DNA from: Aquirhabdus sp.
Lineage (GTDB): Bacteria; Pseudomonadota; Gammaproteobacteria; Pseudomonadales; Moraxellaceae
DNA length: 64,000 nt
Reading direction: 5' to 3'
Assembly: GCA_030149815.1 (NCBI GenBank)
Contig: JASLHI010000050.1
Location: 1-64,000 of the forward strand
The position numbers and the translations under genes are program-made. Shown piece after piece: positions 33,995 through 42,469 of this stretch; position 1 is the stretch's first letter, and the number at the start of each line of letters is the position of its first letter. The notes below the pieces were generated by a model. That model searched no databases. It worked only from the letters and a program-made list of their open reading frames with translations, and was not told where the DNA came from.

Positions 33995-34510
33995 TTGAAT
34001 TTTTTTGAATTATTCGATCTCGACCCTTCATTTGATGTTGATTTAGGTCAATTGACAACGCGTTATCGCGCACTACAACGCCAATATCATCCTGATCAGC
34101 TACAAGCACAGTCCAGCACAGATCAAGCCCTCGCCCAGCTCCAGCAATCAGCAAAAGTCAATGAAGCCTATGACACGCTGTGTATCGCAGCAAAACGCGC
34201 TGCATACTTACTAGAACTCAAGAAACAGGCGATTGCTTTAGAACAATCGATTGGCGATATTGATTTCTTGCAAAATGCCCTTGAAGTACGTGAGCAGCTG
34301 GATGAGGTGGATTCACCTGAAGACATCGAAAGCCTTCGTACTGAAATTAATCAATGGATTCAAGCATTATCCAATGAATTTAGAATTGATTATGCGGATG
34401 AAGATTGGGCAGAAGCACGAGATACCTGCCGTAAACTCGCTTTTATGCAGAAAATTCTGAATGATATTGATTCCGCTGAAGACCAATTTGATGATCTAGA
34501 AGACTTTTGA
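33995..34510 (+). CDS. hscB: J-domain co-chaperone HscB
   Basis: The 171-residue J-protein has the HPD motif (RQYHPDQ) in an N-terminal J domain and a C-terminal helical domain that binds IscU. It hands IscU to HscA. The start is taken as TTG 33995, with AGGA 7 bases upstream; this gives the same length as the E. coli protein. A TTG at 33971 would add eight residues. Confidence 0.9.
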   Translation: MNFFELFDLDPSFDVDLGQLTTRYRALQRQYHPDQLQAQSSTDQALAQLQQSAKVNEAYDTLCIAAKRAAYLLELKKQAIALEQSIGDIDFLQNALEVREQLDEVDSPEDIESLRTEINQWIQALSNEFRIDYADEDWAEARDTCRKLAFMQKILNDIDSAEDQFDDLEDF

Positions 34511-34579
34511 TGAGATTCGCATAAGTCTTCACAAATTACTCGCTCCTTTAACCCATATTTTGTAGGATTTAATCGCGCA

Positions 34580-36472
34580 ATGGCTTTGCTCCAAATCGCA
34601 GAACCTGGTCAAACCACGGCCCCGCATCAACATCGACTTGCGGTTGGCATCGACCTTGGAACAACCCATTCTTTGGTTGCAACCATTCGTTCAGGTCGTC
34701 CTACGATCCTTGCCGACGAAAATGGTGCGCTACTCTTACCTTCTGTCGTTCACTATCAAGTGATTGGCAATGAAGAAAATCTGACATCATATACAACGGT
34801 TGGACACAAAGCATTGGATGTTGCTGTTGCAGACCCTACCAACACTTTGATCTCTGTCAAAAGATTTATGGGGCGATCAAAAAACGATATCAAGTTTTAT
34901 CATCCTTATGAATTAGTTGGTCAAGCAGACGAAATGCCTGCGTTTATGACCGCACAAGGTCGTAAAACTCCGATTGAAGTTTCTGCTGATATTCTGAAAA
35001 CCCTGCGCATTCGCGCTGAAAAAGCCCTTGGTGGTGAGTTAATTGGTGCTGTCATTACGGTTCCTGCCTATTTTGACGAAGCACAACGCCAAGCCACACG
35101 CGAAGCAGCTCAACATGCAGGAATTAACGTGTTACGCCTGTTAAATGAGCCTACCGCAGCAGCAATCGCCTATGGCTTAGATCATATTGATCCAAGCCGT
35201 GCAGATGATGATGATGATGATGAACGCATCCAAGTGATTTATGATTTTGGTGGTGGTACGTTCGATATTTCCTTGCTACGCCTAAGTAAAGGTGTTTATG
35301 AAGTCCTTGCAACAGGCGGACATACAGCGCTTGGCGGCGATGATATTGATCGTTTGATTGTCGGCTGGCTGATTGAACAAACAGGACAAGAAAATCCAAC
35401 TCCCGCTGAACAACAAGCATTACTTCAAGCAGCCAAACAAGCTAAAGAAGCATTGAGTACCCAGGAAAACGTTACCGTAACAATCAATGAAAAAGCATTA
35501 ACGTTAACTGTAACAATTTTTGAAGAACTTATTAGACCATTGATTGATAGAACTTTAGCAGTTTGTAAACGTGTCCTTCGCGATGCCAAACGTAAAGTCG
35601 AAGACGTTGATGCAGTTGTTTTGGTAGGTGGTTCTACACGTATTCCAGCAATCCAGCGCAATGTCGAAGCCTTGTTCAACCGCACCCCACTTTGCACACT
35701 GAATCCCGATCAAGTCGTTGCATTAGGCGCTGCAATCTCTGCGGATCAACTGGTTGGCAATGGAAAAGACGGTGCGTTATTACTTGATGTCACCCCGCTT
35801 TCACTGGGTTTGGAAACTATGGGCGGCTTGGTTGAACGCTTAATTCCACGTAACTCACCGATTCCGATTGTGCGCCAGCAAGAGTTCACGACCTACAAAG
35901 ACGGTCAGACCGCGATGCTGATTCACGTATTACAAGGTGAACGCGAAACTGTTGAACATAATCGCTCACTTGGGCGCTTTGAATTACGTGGTATTCCGCC
36001 AATGATGGCTGGCGCAGCGCGGATTATGGTCAGTTTTCAAATCGATGCTGACGGATTACTCTCAGTATCAGCACGTGAAACAACCACAGGGATTCAAAGT
36101 GAAATTGCTATTAAGCCGTCCTATGGTTTATCACATATCGATGCAGAACGTTTCTTAACTGAAAGTTTCAAAAATGCTCAAGAAGATAAAGACTTACGAA
36201 ACCTACTTGAAGCAAAAGTTGAAGTCGAACGTGAATTACTTGCACTTGAACAAGCGATTATTCAAGACAAAGATCTTTTGACTGCTGAAGAAAATGAAAA
36301 GTTACATGTAGCAATTGACCAGTTAAAAGATGCGTTAAACACAAATCAACTGACTGAAATTCAAGCTGCTACTGCTCAATTAAAAACTCATAGTGATGCA
36401 TTCGCCGCAATACGAATGAATCGTAGTGTGAGCAAAGCCTTAAAAGGCACATTATTAACAGATTGGCGTTAA
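34580..36472 (+). CDS. hscA: Hsp70-type chaperone HscA
   Basis: The 630-residue chaperone has the ATPase domain (VGIDLGTTHSLVAT, YDFGGGTFDISLL, LVGGSTRIPAIQ) and the substrate-binding domain that grips the LPPVK loop of IscU. ATP hydrolysis drives cluster release. A run of six Asp codons (GAT repeated, 35204-35221) lies just before the YDFGGGTF phosphate loop, an acidic insertion that could vary in length. ATG 34580 is the expected start. Confidence 0.97.
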   Translation: MALLQIAEPGQTTAPHQHRLAVGIDLGTTHSLVATIRSGRPTILADENGALLLPSVVHYQVIGNEENLTSYTTVGHKALDVAVADPTNTLISVKRFMGRSKNDIKFYHPYELVGQADEMPAFMTAQGRKTPIEVSADILKTLRIRAEKALGGELIGAVITVPAYFDEAQRQATREAAQHAGINVLRLLNEPTAAAIAYGLDHIDPSRADDDDDDERIQVIYDFGGGTFDISLLRLSKGVYEVLATGGHTALGGDDIDRLIVGWLIEQTGQENPTPAEQQALLQAAKQAKEALSTQENVTVTINEKALTLTVTIFEELIRPLIDRTLAVCKRVLRDAKRKVEDVDAVVLVGGSTRIPAIQRNVEALFNRTPLCTLNPDQVVALGAAISADQLVGNGKDGALLLDVTPLSLGLETMGGLVERLIPRNSPIPIVRQQEFTTYKDGQTAMLIHVLQGERETVEHNRSLGRFELRGIPPMMAGAARIMVSFQIDADGLLSVSARETTTGIQSEIAIKPSYGLSHIDAERFLTESFKNAQEDKDLRNLLEAKVEVERELLALEQAIIQDKDLLTAEENEKLHVAIDQLKDALNTNQLTEIQAATAQLKTHSDAFAAIRMNRSVSKALKGTLLTDWR

Positions 36473-36520
36473 TCTTATCGATCTTTGATGAAAACCAAAT
36501 TGTAAATTGGAAGTTTATAA

Positions 36521-36859
36521 ATGACCCGTATTACCGTAATGCCACATGCTCAATTTTGTCCACAAGGTGCTGAATTTGAAGCTGATAAAGAAAAAAACTT
36601 GTGCCAACAGCTATTAGACAATGGCATTAAAATTGAACATGCCTGCGATATGTCTGCAGCATGTACGACCTGCCATGTGGTTGTTCGTGAAGGGTTTAAT
36701 TCATTAGAAGAAATGGATGATGTTGAAGCAGACTTGTTGGATCGTGCATGGGGATTAGAACCCGATTCACGTTTGTCATGCCAAATGAAAGTGGCTGACA
36801 AAGACTTAGTGATCGAAATTCCTCGCTATACAATTAATCATGCTTCTGAAAAACACTAA
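36521..36859 (+). CDS. fdx: isc [2Fe-2S] ferredoxin
   Basis: The 112-residue adrenodoxin-type ferredoxin shows the four cluster cysteines in CDMSAACTTC and LSCQMKV. It supplies electrons for cluster assembly. It is the last gene of the isc operon; no iscX follows. Confidence 0.96.
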   Translation: MTRITVMPHAQFCPQGAEFEADKEKNLCQQLLDNGIKIEHACDMSAACTTCHVVVREGFNSLEEMDDVEADLLDRAWGLEPDSRLSCQMKVADKDLVIEIPRYTINHASEKH

Positions 36860-36884
36860 TTCATTGACGGGTTAAAGCACACGA

Positions 36885-38354
36885 TTAAATTTGGTGTGCT
36901 TTTTCAATATTTTCAGCAACTTGCTTCAATGTACGTGTAATTTTTTCTTTATCGTACGATTTCACCATATCTAGATCGAGTTGTAAGTTAAACCCATCAA
37001 ACTCGTACTCACTCCATCGTTTTTGATGTGCAGGGACGTTTTCATAACGACCTTTAACAAGCCATGTTTTAATCGGCTCAGCGATTCCTTTTAAACTTAG
37101 CTCACCACTTTCGGCACAATTAATCTGACTCTTAACCTGATTAAATGTTTCTTCATTTATTAATATTTCATCTCTATTTGCCGCAGCTTGTAAACGTGCA
37201 GCAAGATTAGCTTCACGACCAATGATAGTATAGCTCATCCTCGATGCACTACCAAAATTCCCAACATGACAATATCCTGTAGCAATGCCCATTCTGACGT
37301 GTAGTTTTCCAAACTCAGATTCGTGATATTTTTGTCGTAACCGTTTCATTTCTATTTGCATCGCAACAGCCATATCAATACACGCTAAAGCATCCAAATG
37401 AGAGCCTTTGGTTGTTGGATCACCAAAGAAAATAACGAGTGCATCGCCCACAAATTTATCAATTGTGCCGCCATATTTTTTGGCAATGTTGGACATTTTT
37501 TCAAAGTAAGTATTGAGTAAATGTGCCAAATCATCAGGTGATAAATTTTCTGATAATTGGGTGAAACCTTCTATATCTGAAAAAAAGATAGTTAATTTTT
37601 TTCTTTTATTATCTAAACTTGTCTCAAGAGAATTATTTGCAATTGCTTGCCAAACTTGACTGGGCACATAACGAGCCAACTTATTGGCCATTTTAATATT
37701 ACGATTATTCTTTTCTTCTATATCCAACACATTTTGCTTCAAAATATCCACTTGCCTTTCTGCAAAATTAAGTGACATTGAGATATATAAAGTAAAGCCA
37801 ACAATACTGGTAACCTGCACCAATCCAGATGATTGAGGCAATGAGTCATTCTGAAATAAGATCTGATGAATATTAATATCAAGTAAATCAGAGGAAATAT
37901 AAGCTGTAAGGATACAAACAAACAGGTTAATCACAAGGAAAAATAAATTTCTAAACTCAACCAGCCTAAATACGAGCATCATGACAAAGATTAGAGATGG
38001 TGTGAGAGCATATTGCAGAAAACTAATTGCTACGCCTGTACAGACCGCATCAATAAATACGACAGACCAAATGATCTGCATATTTCGAATATCACTGGGA
38101 ATCAAAATATCTGGATCAACAGCACCATTATTTCGCTGATTAAATTTTCGTTGCAAATATTCAGCTAATCTAAACTGTAGATATGGCATAGAAAGCATTA
38201 AAGACATGAAGAAAATGCTTTTATTGCTATATCGAAAAGTATTATGGTGATCGTATAAGCTAATTAAAAAAATGATAATAAATACAATATACGCCGCTGT
38301 ACGACGCTGCTGACCAAACCATTGTACAAATCCGATAGAGGCCGCATACGCCAT
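36885..38354 (-). CDS. membrane adenylate/guanylate cyclase domain protein
   Basis: The 489-residue protein has about six hydrophobic segments in residues 1-205, a short linker and a class III cyclase catalytic domain (about 255-430) seen as TIFFSDIEGFTQLSE and GGTIDKFVGDALVIFFGDP, which include the two metal-binding aspartates. It should make cAMP at the inner membrane. The N-terminal segments may sense a signal. It is convergent with fdx. Confidence 0.88.
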   Translation of the reverse strand: MAYAASIGFVQWFGQQRRTAAYIVFIIIFLISLYDHHNTFRYSNKSIFFMSLMLSMPYLQFRLAEYLQRKFNQRNNGAVDPDILIPSDIRNMQIIWSVVFIDAVCTGVAISFLQYALTPSLIFVMMLVFRLVEFRNLFFLVINLFVCILTAYISSDLLDINIHQILFQNDSLPQSSGLVQVTSIVGFTLYISMSLNFAERQVDILKQNVLDIEEKNNRNIKMANKLARYVPSQVWQAIANNSLETSLDNKRKKLTIFFSDIEGFTQLSENLSPDDLAHLLNTYFEKMSNIAKKYGGTIDKFVGDALVIFFGDPTTKGSHLDALACIDMAVAMQIEMKRLRQKYHESEFGKLHVRMGIATGYCHVGNFGSASRMSYTIIGREANLAARLQAAANRDEILINEETFNQVKSQINCAESGELSLKGIAEPIKTWLVKGRYENVPAHQKRWSEYEFDGFNLQLDLDMVKSYDKEKITRTLKQVAENIEKAHQI

Positions 38355-38451
38355 ATTTTTACTCGCCTTTTAGTCTTGTTACCATAAAGCCATCTTCCTT
38401 TAGCTTTTACTTTGTGCTGTTTATTATTGTATAAGTTCCATTTTATTTACA

Positions 38452-38499
38452 ACTAGAGTTGAACTAAGCAAATCTATCATGACTCAATTCAACTCTAGT
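38452..38499. repeat. 12-base inverted repeat between cyclase and HIT genes
   Basis: ACTAGAGTTGAA (38452-38463) and its exact complement (38488-38499) flank 24 bases. It lies upstream of the cyclase start and beyond the HIT gene end. It has no T-run and may be a terminator remnant or an operator. Confidence 0.45.
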
Positions 38500-38541
38500 C
38501 AATTCATATCGACTTAAAACAACCGTCTGTCAGGCGGTAAA

Positions 38542-38976
38542 TCAATCCATCTTCCAATCAAATGGCATTTCACTTTGGCCACGCAATCCAAGCATTAGTG
38601 TTTGGCGCATACGTTGCAATGCCTCAACAGTGTAATCAACTGGACGATTACCCCACACTGGATTAGGCCAAGTTAGATCATTTTGGTAGCGAACAATATG
38701 ATGAAAATGCAATTGAGAAACTTGATTTCCAAGTGCAGCAACATTCATCTTATCAGCACGAAAAATACGAGATAGTTGACTTGATAGCCAGCTAGATTCA
38801 CGTAAAAATTGTGCTTGATCTTGAGGCGATAACTCATAAAGCTCAGTAGCTTGAGATACACGTGGAACCAAGATAAGCCACGGATACTGCATGTCATTCA
38901 TCAGACGGCAGGTAGATAATGGGAAGTCGCCAACAAGGAACGTATCCTGCGCGAGTTTTGGGTGTAAACTAAACAT
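38542..38976 (-). CDS. HIT-family protein
   Basis: The 144-residue protein carries the histidine-triad motif HFHHIV of nucleotide-binding HIT proteins. Most act as nucleotidyl hydrolases or transferases. ATG 38976 is chosen because MFSLHPKLAQDTF begins the family pattern; earlier ATGs at 39033 and 39042 would add hydrophobic residues without a ribosome site. Confidence 0.85.
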   Translation of the reverse strand: MFSLHPKLAQDTFLVGDFPLSTCRLMNDMQYPWLILVPRVSQATELYELSPQDQAQFLRESSWLSSQLSRIFRADKMNVAALGNQVSQLHFHHIVRYQNDLTWPNPVWGNRPVDYTVEALQRMRQTLMLGLRGQSEMPFDWKMD

Positions 38977-39065
38977 AAACAAGCCAAAGCCAGAAATTTC
39001 AAAAGTTATCAATCTTAGCACAGCTCGAATCATATAGCACAAATCAAGCGTAAGAATTTAGAAGC

Positions 39066-39101
39066 AAAAAACGGCTACCAGATTATCTAGTAGCCGTTTT
39101 T
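39066..39101. terminator. bidirectional terminator
   Basis: ACGGCTAC (39071-39078) pairs with GTAGCCGT (39090-39097) with A-runs before and T-runs after. It ends the small lipoprotein gene on the minus strand and separates it from the HIT gene. Confidence 0.8.
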
Positions 39102-39124
39102 ATGTATCTAAGTTGCGCTATCAA

Positions 39125-39478
39125 TTAATGCCCCCAACCACCACGATGGAAATGATAGCGACCGCCGCCATCGCGATTCCAACCTGCTTGATGGTAAATA
39201 AAGCCTGGACGACCATGTTCATAATGCCCACCAATCCAAGTATGCCTACCACCTGACCAACCCCAATACCCTCCAATCCATACTGCACCCAGATAAGGTA
39301 AAGGTGGAGGAACTTCTACATAAGGTGCAGGTGGTGCAACATCAACAATAGTATCATCACCACCGTATACGGCACCTGGTGCATAAGCCTGATATCTTGC
39401 TGCTGGGTATGGTGCAACCACACAAGCAGTCAAGGCCAAAGTACCGAGCGAAATGAGTACAATTTTTAAACTAGGCAT
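39125..39478 (-). CDS. small WXXGXW-repeat lipoprotein
   Basis: The 117-residue product has a signal peptide with lipobox LTAC (Cys19), a Pro/Tyr-rich linker and a C-terminal half with WIGGYWGW, WIGGHYEH and His/Gly-rich repeats, similar to WXXGXW-repeat proteins. It is probably anchored to the outer membrane. No function is known to me. Confidence 0.75.
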   Translation of the reverse strand: MPSLKIVLISLGTLALTACVVAPYPAARYQAYAPGAVYGGDDTIVDVAPPAPYVEVPPPLPYLGAVWIGGYWGWSGGRHTWIGGHYEHGRPGFIYHQAGWNRDGGGRYHFHRGGWGH

Positions 39479-39641
39479 ATAAATATCCTCGTATTAATAT
39501 ATTCCAGAAGCAATTAAATTATTGACTTGAACGCTCTTTATAAACATGTGTTTGTTGTTAATTTTTAGAAGCATTATGAATAAATTGTGCAGATTTTTTT
39601 TGAAAAAAGAATGTAGATTAAGTTACTTAAAGCTTATAAAA

Positions 39642-39675
39642 AATAGCCAACTTTTTGGTCGTTGGCTATTTTTCA
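39642..39675 (-). terminator. thrH terminator
   Basis: AATAGCCAAC (39642-39651) and GTTGGCTATT (39661-39670) form a perfect 10-base stem. A T-run follows on the minus strand just past the end of thrH. Confidence 0.85.
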
Positions 39676-39700
39676 ACTTATTAAAAAGTAAGCGATTCAC

Positions 39701-40318
39701 TTAGTTTGGAATATCGCGTTGAGAAACTTCACGAATTTTCTGCTTCAATGCTTCATAACCATGCAAGGCTTCAAACTGCGGAAACTCTGCAATGACATTA
39801 GCTGGCGCATCAAACAAGAATCCATGATCCGCTTCACCCAACATTGTCGTATCGTTATAGGAGTCTCCCGCTGCAATCACGCGGAAATTTAAAGCATGTA
39901 GGGATTTAACAGCTTGACGTTTTTGATCTGGTTGACGCAATTTGTAGTTGGTAATCATACCATTTGCATCAGACTCTAACTTGTGACAGAAAATAGTTGG
40001 CCAGCCTAATTGACGCATAAGTGGATGGGCAAACTCATAAAAAGTATCGGATAAAATGATGAGTTGAAAATGTGTACGCACCCATTCGACAAACTCACGC
40101 GCACCTTCAAATGGTCCCATCTCAGCAATGACTGCTTGAATATCAGGCAATCCTAAATTATGTTCACGCAAAATGCGTAAGCGCTGGGTCATCAACACAT
40201 CATAATCAGGAATATCACGCGTTGTCGCTTCAAGCTCTTTAATGCCTACTTTCTTTGCAAAATTAATCCAAATTTCTGGAACCAGTACACCTTCCAAATC
40301 CAAACAAACCAGTTCCAT
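39701..40318 (-). CDS. thrH: ThrH phosphoserine phosphatase / homoserine phosphotransferase
   Basis: The 205-residue HAD-superfamily protein follows Pseudomonas ThrH very closely: CLDLEGVLVPEIWI with the catalytic aspartates replaced by the D-L-E form seen in ThrH, TTRDIPDYDVLM, LSDTFYEF and AAGDSYNDTTML. It removes phosphate from phosphoserine and can transfer it to homoserine. Confidence 0.95.
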   Translation of the reverse strand: MELVCLDLEGVLVPEIWINFAKKVGIKELEATTRDIPDYDVLMTQRLRILREHNLGLPDIQAVIAEMGPFEGAREFVEWVRTHFQLIILSDTFYEFAHPLMRQLGWPTIFCHKLESDANGMITNYKLRQPDQKRQAVKSLHALNFRVIAAGDSYNDTTMLGEADHGFLFDAPANVIAEFPQFEALHGYEALKQKIREVSQRDIPN

Positions 40319-40622
40319 ACTGCACTCCTACACCCATCTATAAATTAAAAACAGCCAAAAAAGCAACGAATAAATATGGCACGCACTCTAACGCGGATTT
40401 GCAATTTCGTCCATAGAAAGACTGAGAACACAAAGCTAATCCTCGCAATATTACTGTCAGTCTTTGTAATCTTTAGGTAGAATATTACCCCTGTCAGTAA
40501 TACATGCTTAGCTGTTATTTTTGTGCAATCCACAAAAATATTAGACATAACGCGCATGCATTCGTACAACGAATGAATTGAATTACTCAACCCATATACC
40601 AGCCGTCGCTAGGAGCTTACAC

Positions 40623-41363
40623 GTGAGTACAGTCATTCCAACCATCGACCAAGTCAGCGCACTTGCTCAAGAATTCAGCCAACAATCTCCACAGAAAATT
40701 ATCGAACTTGCATTAAGCCAAGAGGGCGAAATTGCAATTTCTTTTAGCGGTGCAGAAGATGTTGTTTTAATCGATATGGCACATCGCTCAGGCAAGCCAT
40801 TCCGTGTATTCAGCCTTGATACTGGTCGTTTACATATCGAAACCTACCAATACCTCGAAACTGTACGCAAACATTACGGGATTACTTTAGAAATCTGCAT
40901 GCCAGAACCTGAACCAGTTCAAGCTATGGTGAACGCAAAAGGTTTATTTAGCTTCTACGTCGATGATCACAAAGAATGCTGTGGTGTTCGCAAAATTCAA
41001 CCTCTTCGTAAAAAACTAGCGACTTTGGATGGTTGGATCACTGGTCAGCGTAAAGATCAAAGCCCAAATACACGTTCAGAAGTCCCTGTGATTCAACCTG
41101 ACGCTGGTTTTAGCGGTCCAGGAAAATCACTCATTAAATACAACCCGCTTGCAAACTGGACAAGTGCTGATGTTTGGAACTACATCCGTATGATGGAAAT
41201 TCCATACAACCCACTGCATGAACGCGGCTTTACATCTATTGGTTGTGAACCATGTACACGTCCAGTACTACCCAACCAACATGAGCGTGAAGGTCGTTGG
41301 TGGTGGGAAGAGGCTACTAAAAAAGAGTGTGGTCTACACGCAGGCAACATTGAAGGAAAATAA
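40623..41363 (+). CDS. cysH: adenylyl-sulfate / phosphoadenylyl-sulfate reductase
   Basis: The 246-residue enzyme reduces activated sulfate to sulfite. It has the SFSGAEDVVLIDM loop and two cysteine pairs, CCGVRK and CEPCTRP, which bind a 4Fe-4S cluster and mark the adenylyl-sulfate reductase type. GTG 40623 follows AGGAG, so the longer TTG frame from 40578 is rejected. It stands alone, transcribed away from thrH. The Fe-S cluster ties it to the isc operon functionally. Confidence 0.92.
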   Translation: MSTVIPTIDQVSALAQEFSQQSPQKIIELALSQEGEIAISFSGAEDVVLIDMAHRSGKPFRVFSLDTGRLHIETYQYLETVRKHYGITLEICMPEPEPVQAMVNAKGLFSFYVDDHKECCGVRKIQPLRKKLATLDGWITGQRKDQSPNTRSEVPVIQPDAGFSGPGKSLIKYNPLANWTSADVWNYIRMMEIPYNPLHERGFTSIGCEPCTRPVLPNQHEREGRWWWEEATKKECGLHAGNIEGK

Positions 41364-41378
41364 CCTTCTTACCCTCAC

Positions 41379-41408
41379 AAAAAAACCGCATTTAATGCGG
41401 TTTTTTTG
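41379..41408. terminator. cysH terminator
   Basis: CCGCAT and ATGCGG (41386-41400) form a stem flanked by A7 and T8 runs. It lies between convergent cysH and the toxin gene and can serve both. Confidence 0.85.
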
Positions 41409-41422
41409 TAATAATTCTTTGT

Positions 41423-41779
41423 TTATGCAAAACCCAAAAATACCAATAATGCACGATCAACAGCTTGTAATGTATCAGTATCCAATTGACCAACCACTTC
41501 GCCTATTTTTTCTTTTTGCAGCGTTTGCGGCTTATCAACCATAATTTGTGATGGCTGAAGCAATCCATTCGCTTCATTATGCTCTACAGCAATGCGAAAT
41601 AAAGGCGCCTCTATCAATTCATCCGTAATCGGCAGAACAACAACTGAAGGATGTACTGAAAAAAGATTTGACTGCACTATCATTGCAGGACGTCGTACTC
41701 GATAGTCACCCTGTACAGCAACGGTCACAATATTACCGCGTGCATAAGTCGACTCTAAAGATCTTTCGGTCAATGCCAT
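41423..41779 (-). CDS. MazF/PemK-family toxin
   Basis: The 118-residue protein has the MazF-type fold pattern: GNIVTVAVQGDYRVRRPAMIVQ and later PSVVVLPITDE and PSQIMVDKPQTLQK, the core of the endoribonuclease fold. It should cut RNA when freed from its partner. It overlaps the small upstream gene by 10 bases, the usual arrangement of a toxin-antitoxin pair. Confidence 0.8.
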   Translation of the reverse strand: MALTERSLESTYARGNIVTVAVQGDYRVRRPAMIVQSNLFSVHPSVVVLPITDELIEAPLFRIAVEHNEANGLLQPSQIMVDKPQTLQKEKIGEVVGQLDTDTLQAVDRALLVFLGFA

Positions 41780-41982
41780 CCCTCCTGATCCCCAAACACA
41801 TCCAACCAGCCAGCAACTTCACGCTCAAGTGCAGCCCCTTGTATGGATAGCGATTGACGACGACATTCTTCAGCAAAACCTTTTTGTCTGGTATCAGCAA
41901 CCCAAATTTGCACAGGTCTAAGCCCTGACGCTCTCAGCGCCTCTCTATGTTTTTGTACTCGTTCCGCAACACTCATGCGCAT
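41770..41982 (-). CDS. MazE-family antitoxin
   Basis: The 70-residue protein starts MRMSVAERVQKHREALRASG, with the pattern of the MazE-like (DUF3018) antitoxins found with MazF/PemK toxins. It should bind the toxin and repress the shared promoter. ATG 41982 and 41976 are both possible, with AAGAG upstream. Confidence 0.75.
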   Translation of the reverse strand: MRMSVAERVQKHREALRASGLRPVQIWVADTRQKGFAEECRRQSLSIQGAALEREVAGWLDVFGDQEGWH

Positions 41983-42415
41983 GACGCACTGCTCTTTCTA
42001 ATCCTTGGATGATATTTATAAATCAAAATTTAGTTTCATGCAACAAAAAGACAGCCAAAAACACAATGTTTCATGTATCTAAACCCAAAAAACGTTACAA
42101 GAAACGAAGTTTAATCAAAATAATAAAATTACATGTAACTTTATTTAACTAAGTATTTTCATAAACTTAATTAAAATAAAATCAAAATAGATTAATATTT
42201 AAACATATATATTTATTATAAAAATAGTATGGTTTTGCACTAATATTTTTTTAATAAATATTGGTGCTAGGTGCAAATAAGTGCAATTCGAGTTAAATCA
42301 ACAAGACTTTCTGGATTATTTTTCACAAGTTTCGACAGGATCAATGAGATAGATAATTATTCTTTTATTGAAAAAACTTTGGATAAACTTCTTAGTCCTA
42401 ATTATTTTTAGACAT
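41983..42415. other. gene-free AT-rich interval
   Basis: No coding or RNA gene was recognised. It holds the promoter region of the antitoxin-toxin pair and a TTACATGTAA palindrome around 42129-42138. Confidence 0.5.
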
Positions 42416-42447
42416 AAAAAAACGCCACATTGCTGTGGCGTTTTTTT
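42416..42447. terminator. fadH terminator
   Basis: AACGCCACA (42421-42429) and TGTGGCGTT (42434-42442) form a perfect stem with A-runs and T-runs outside. It follows the minus-strand fadH. Confidence 0.9.
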
Positions 42448-42469
42448 ATTCTGAGAGTATTAAGTGAAA

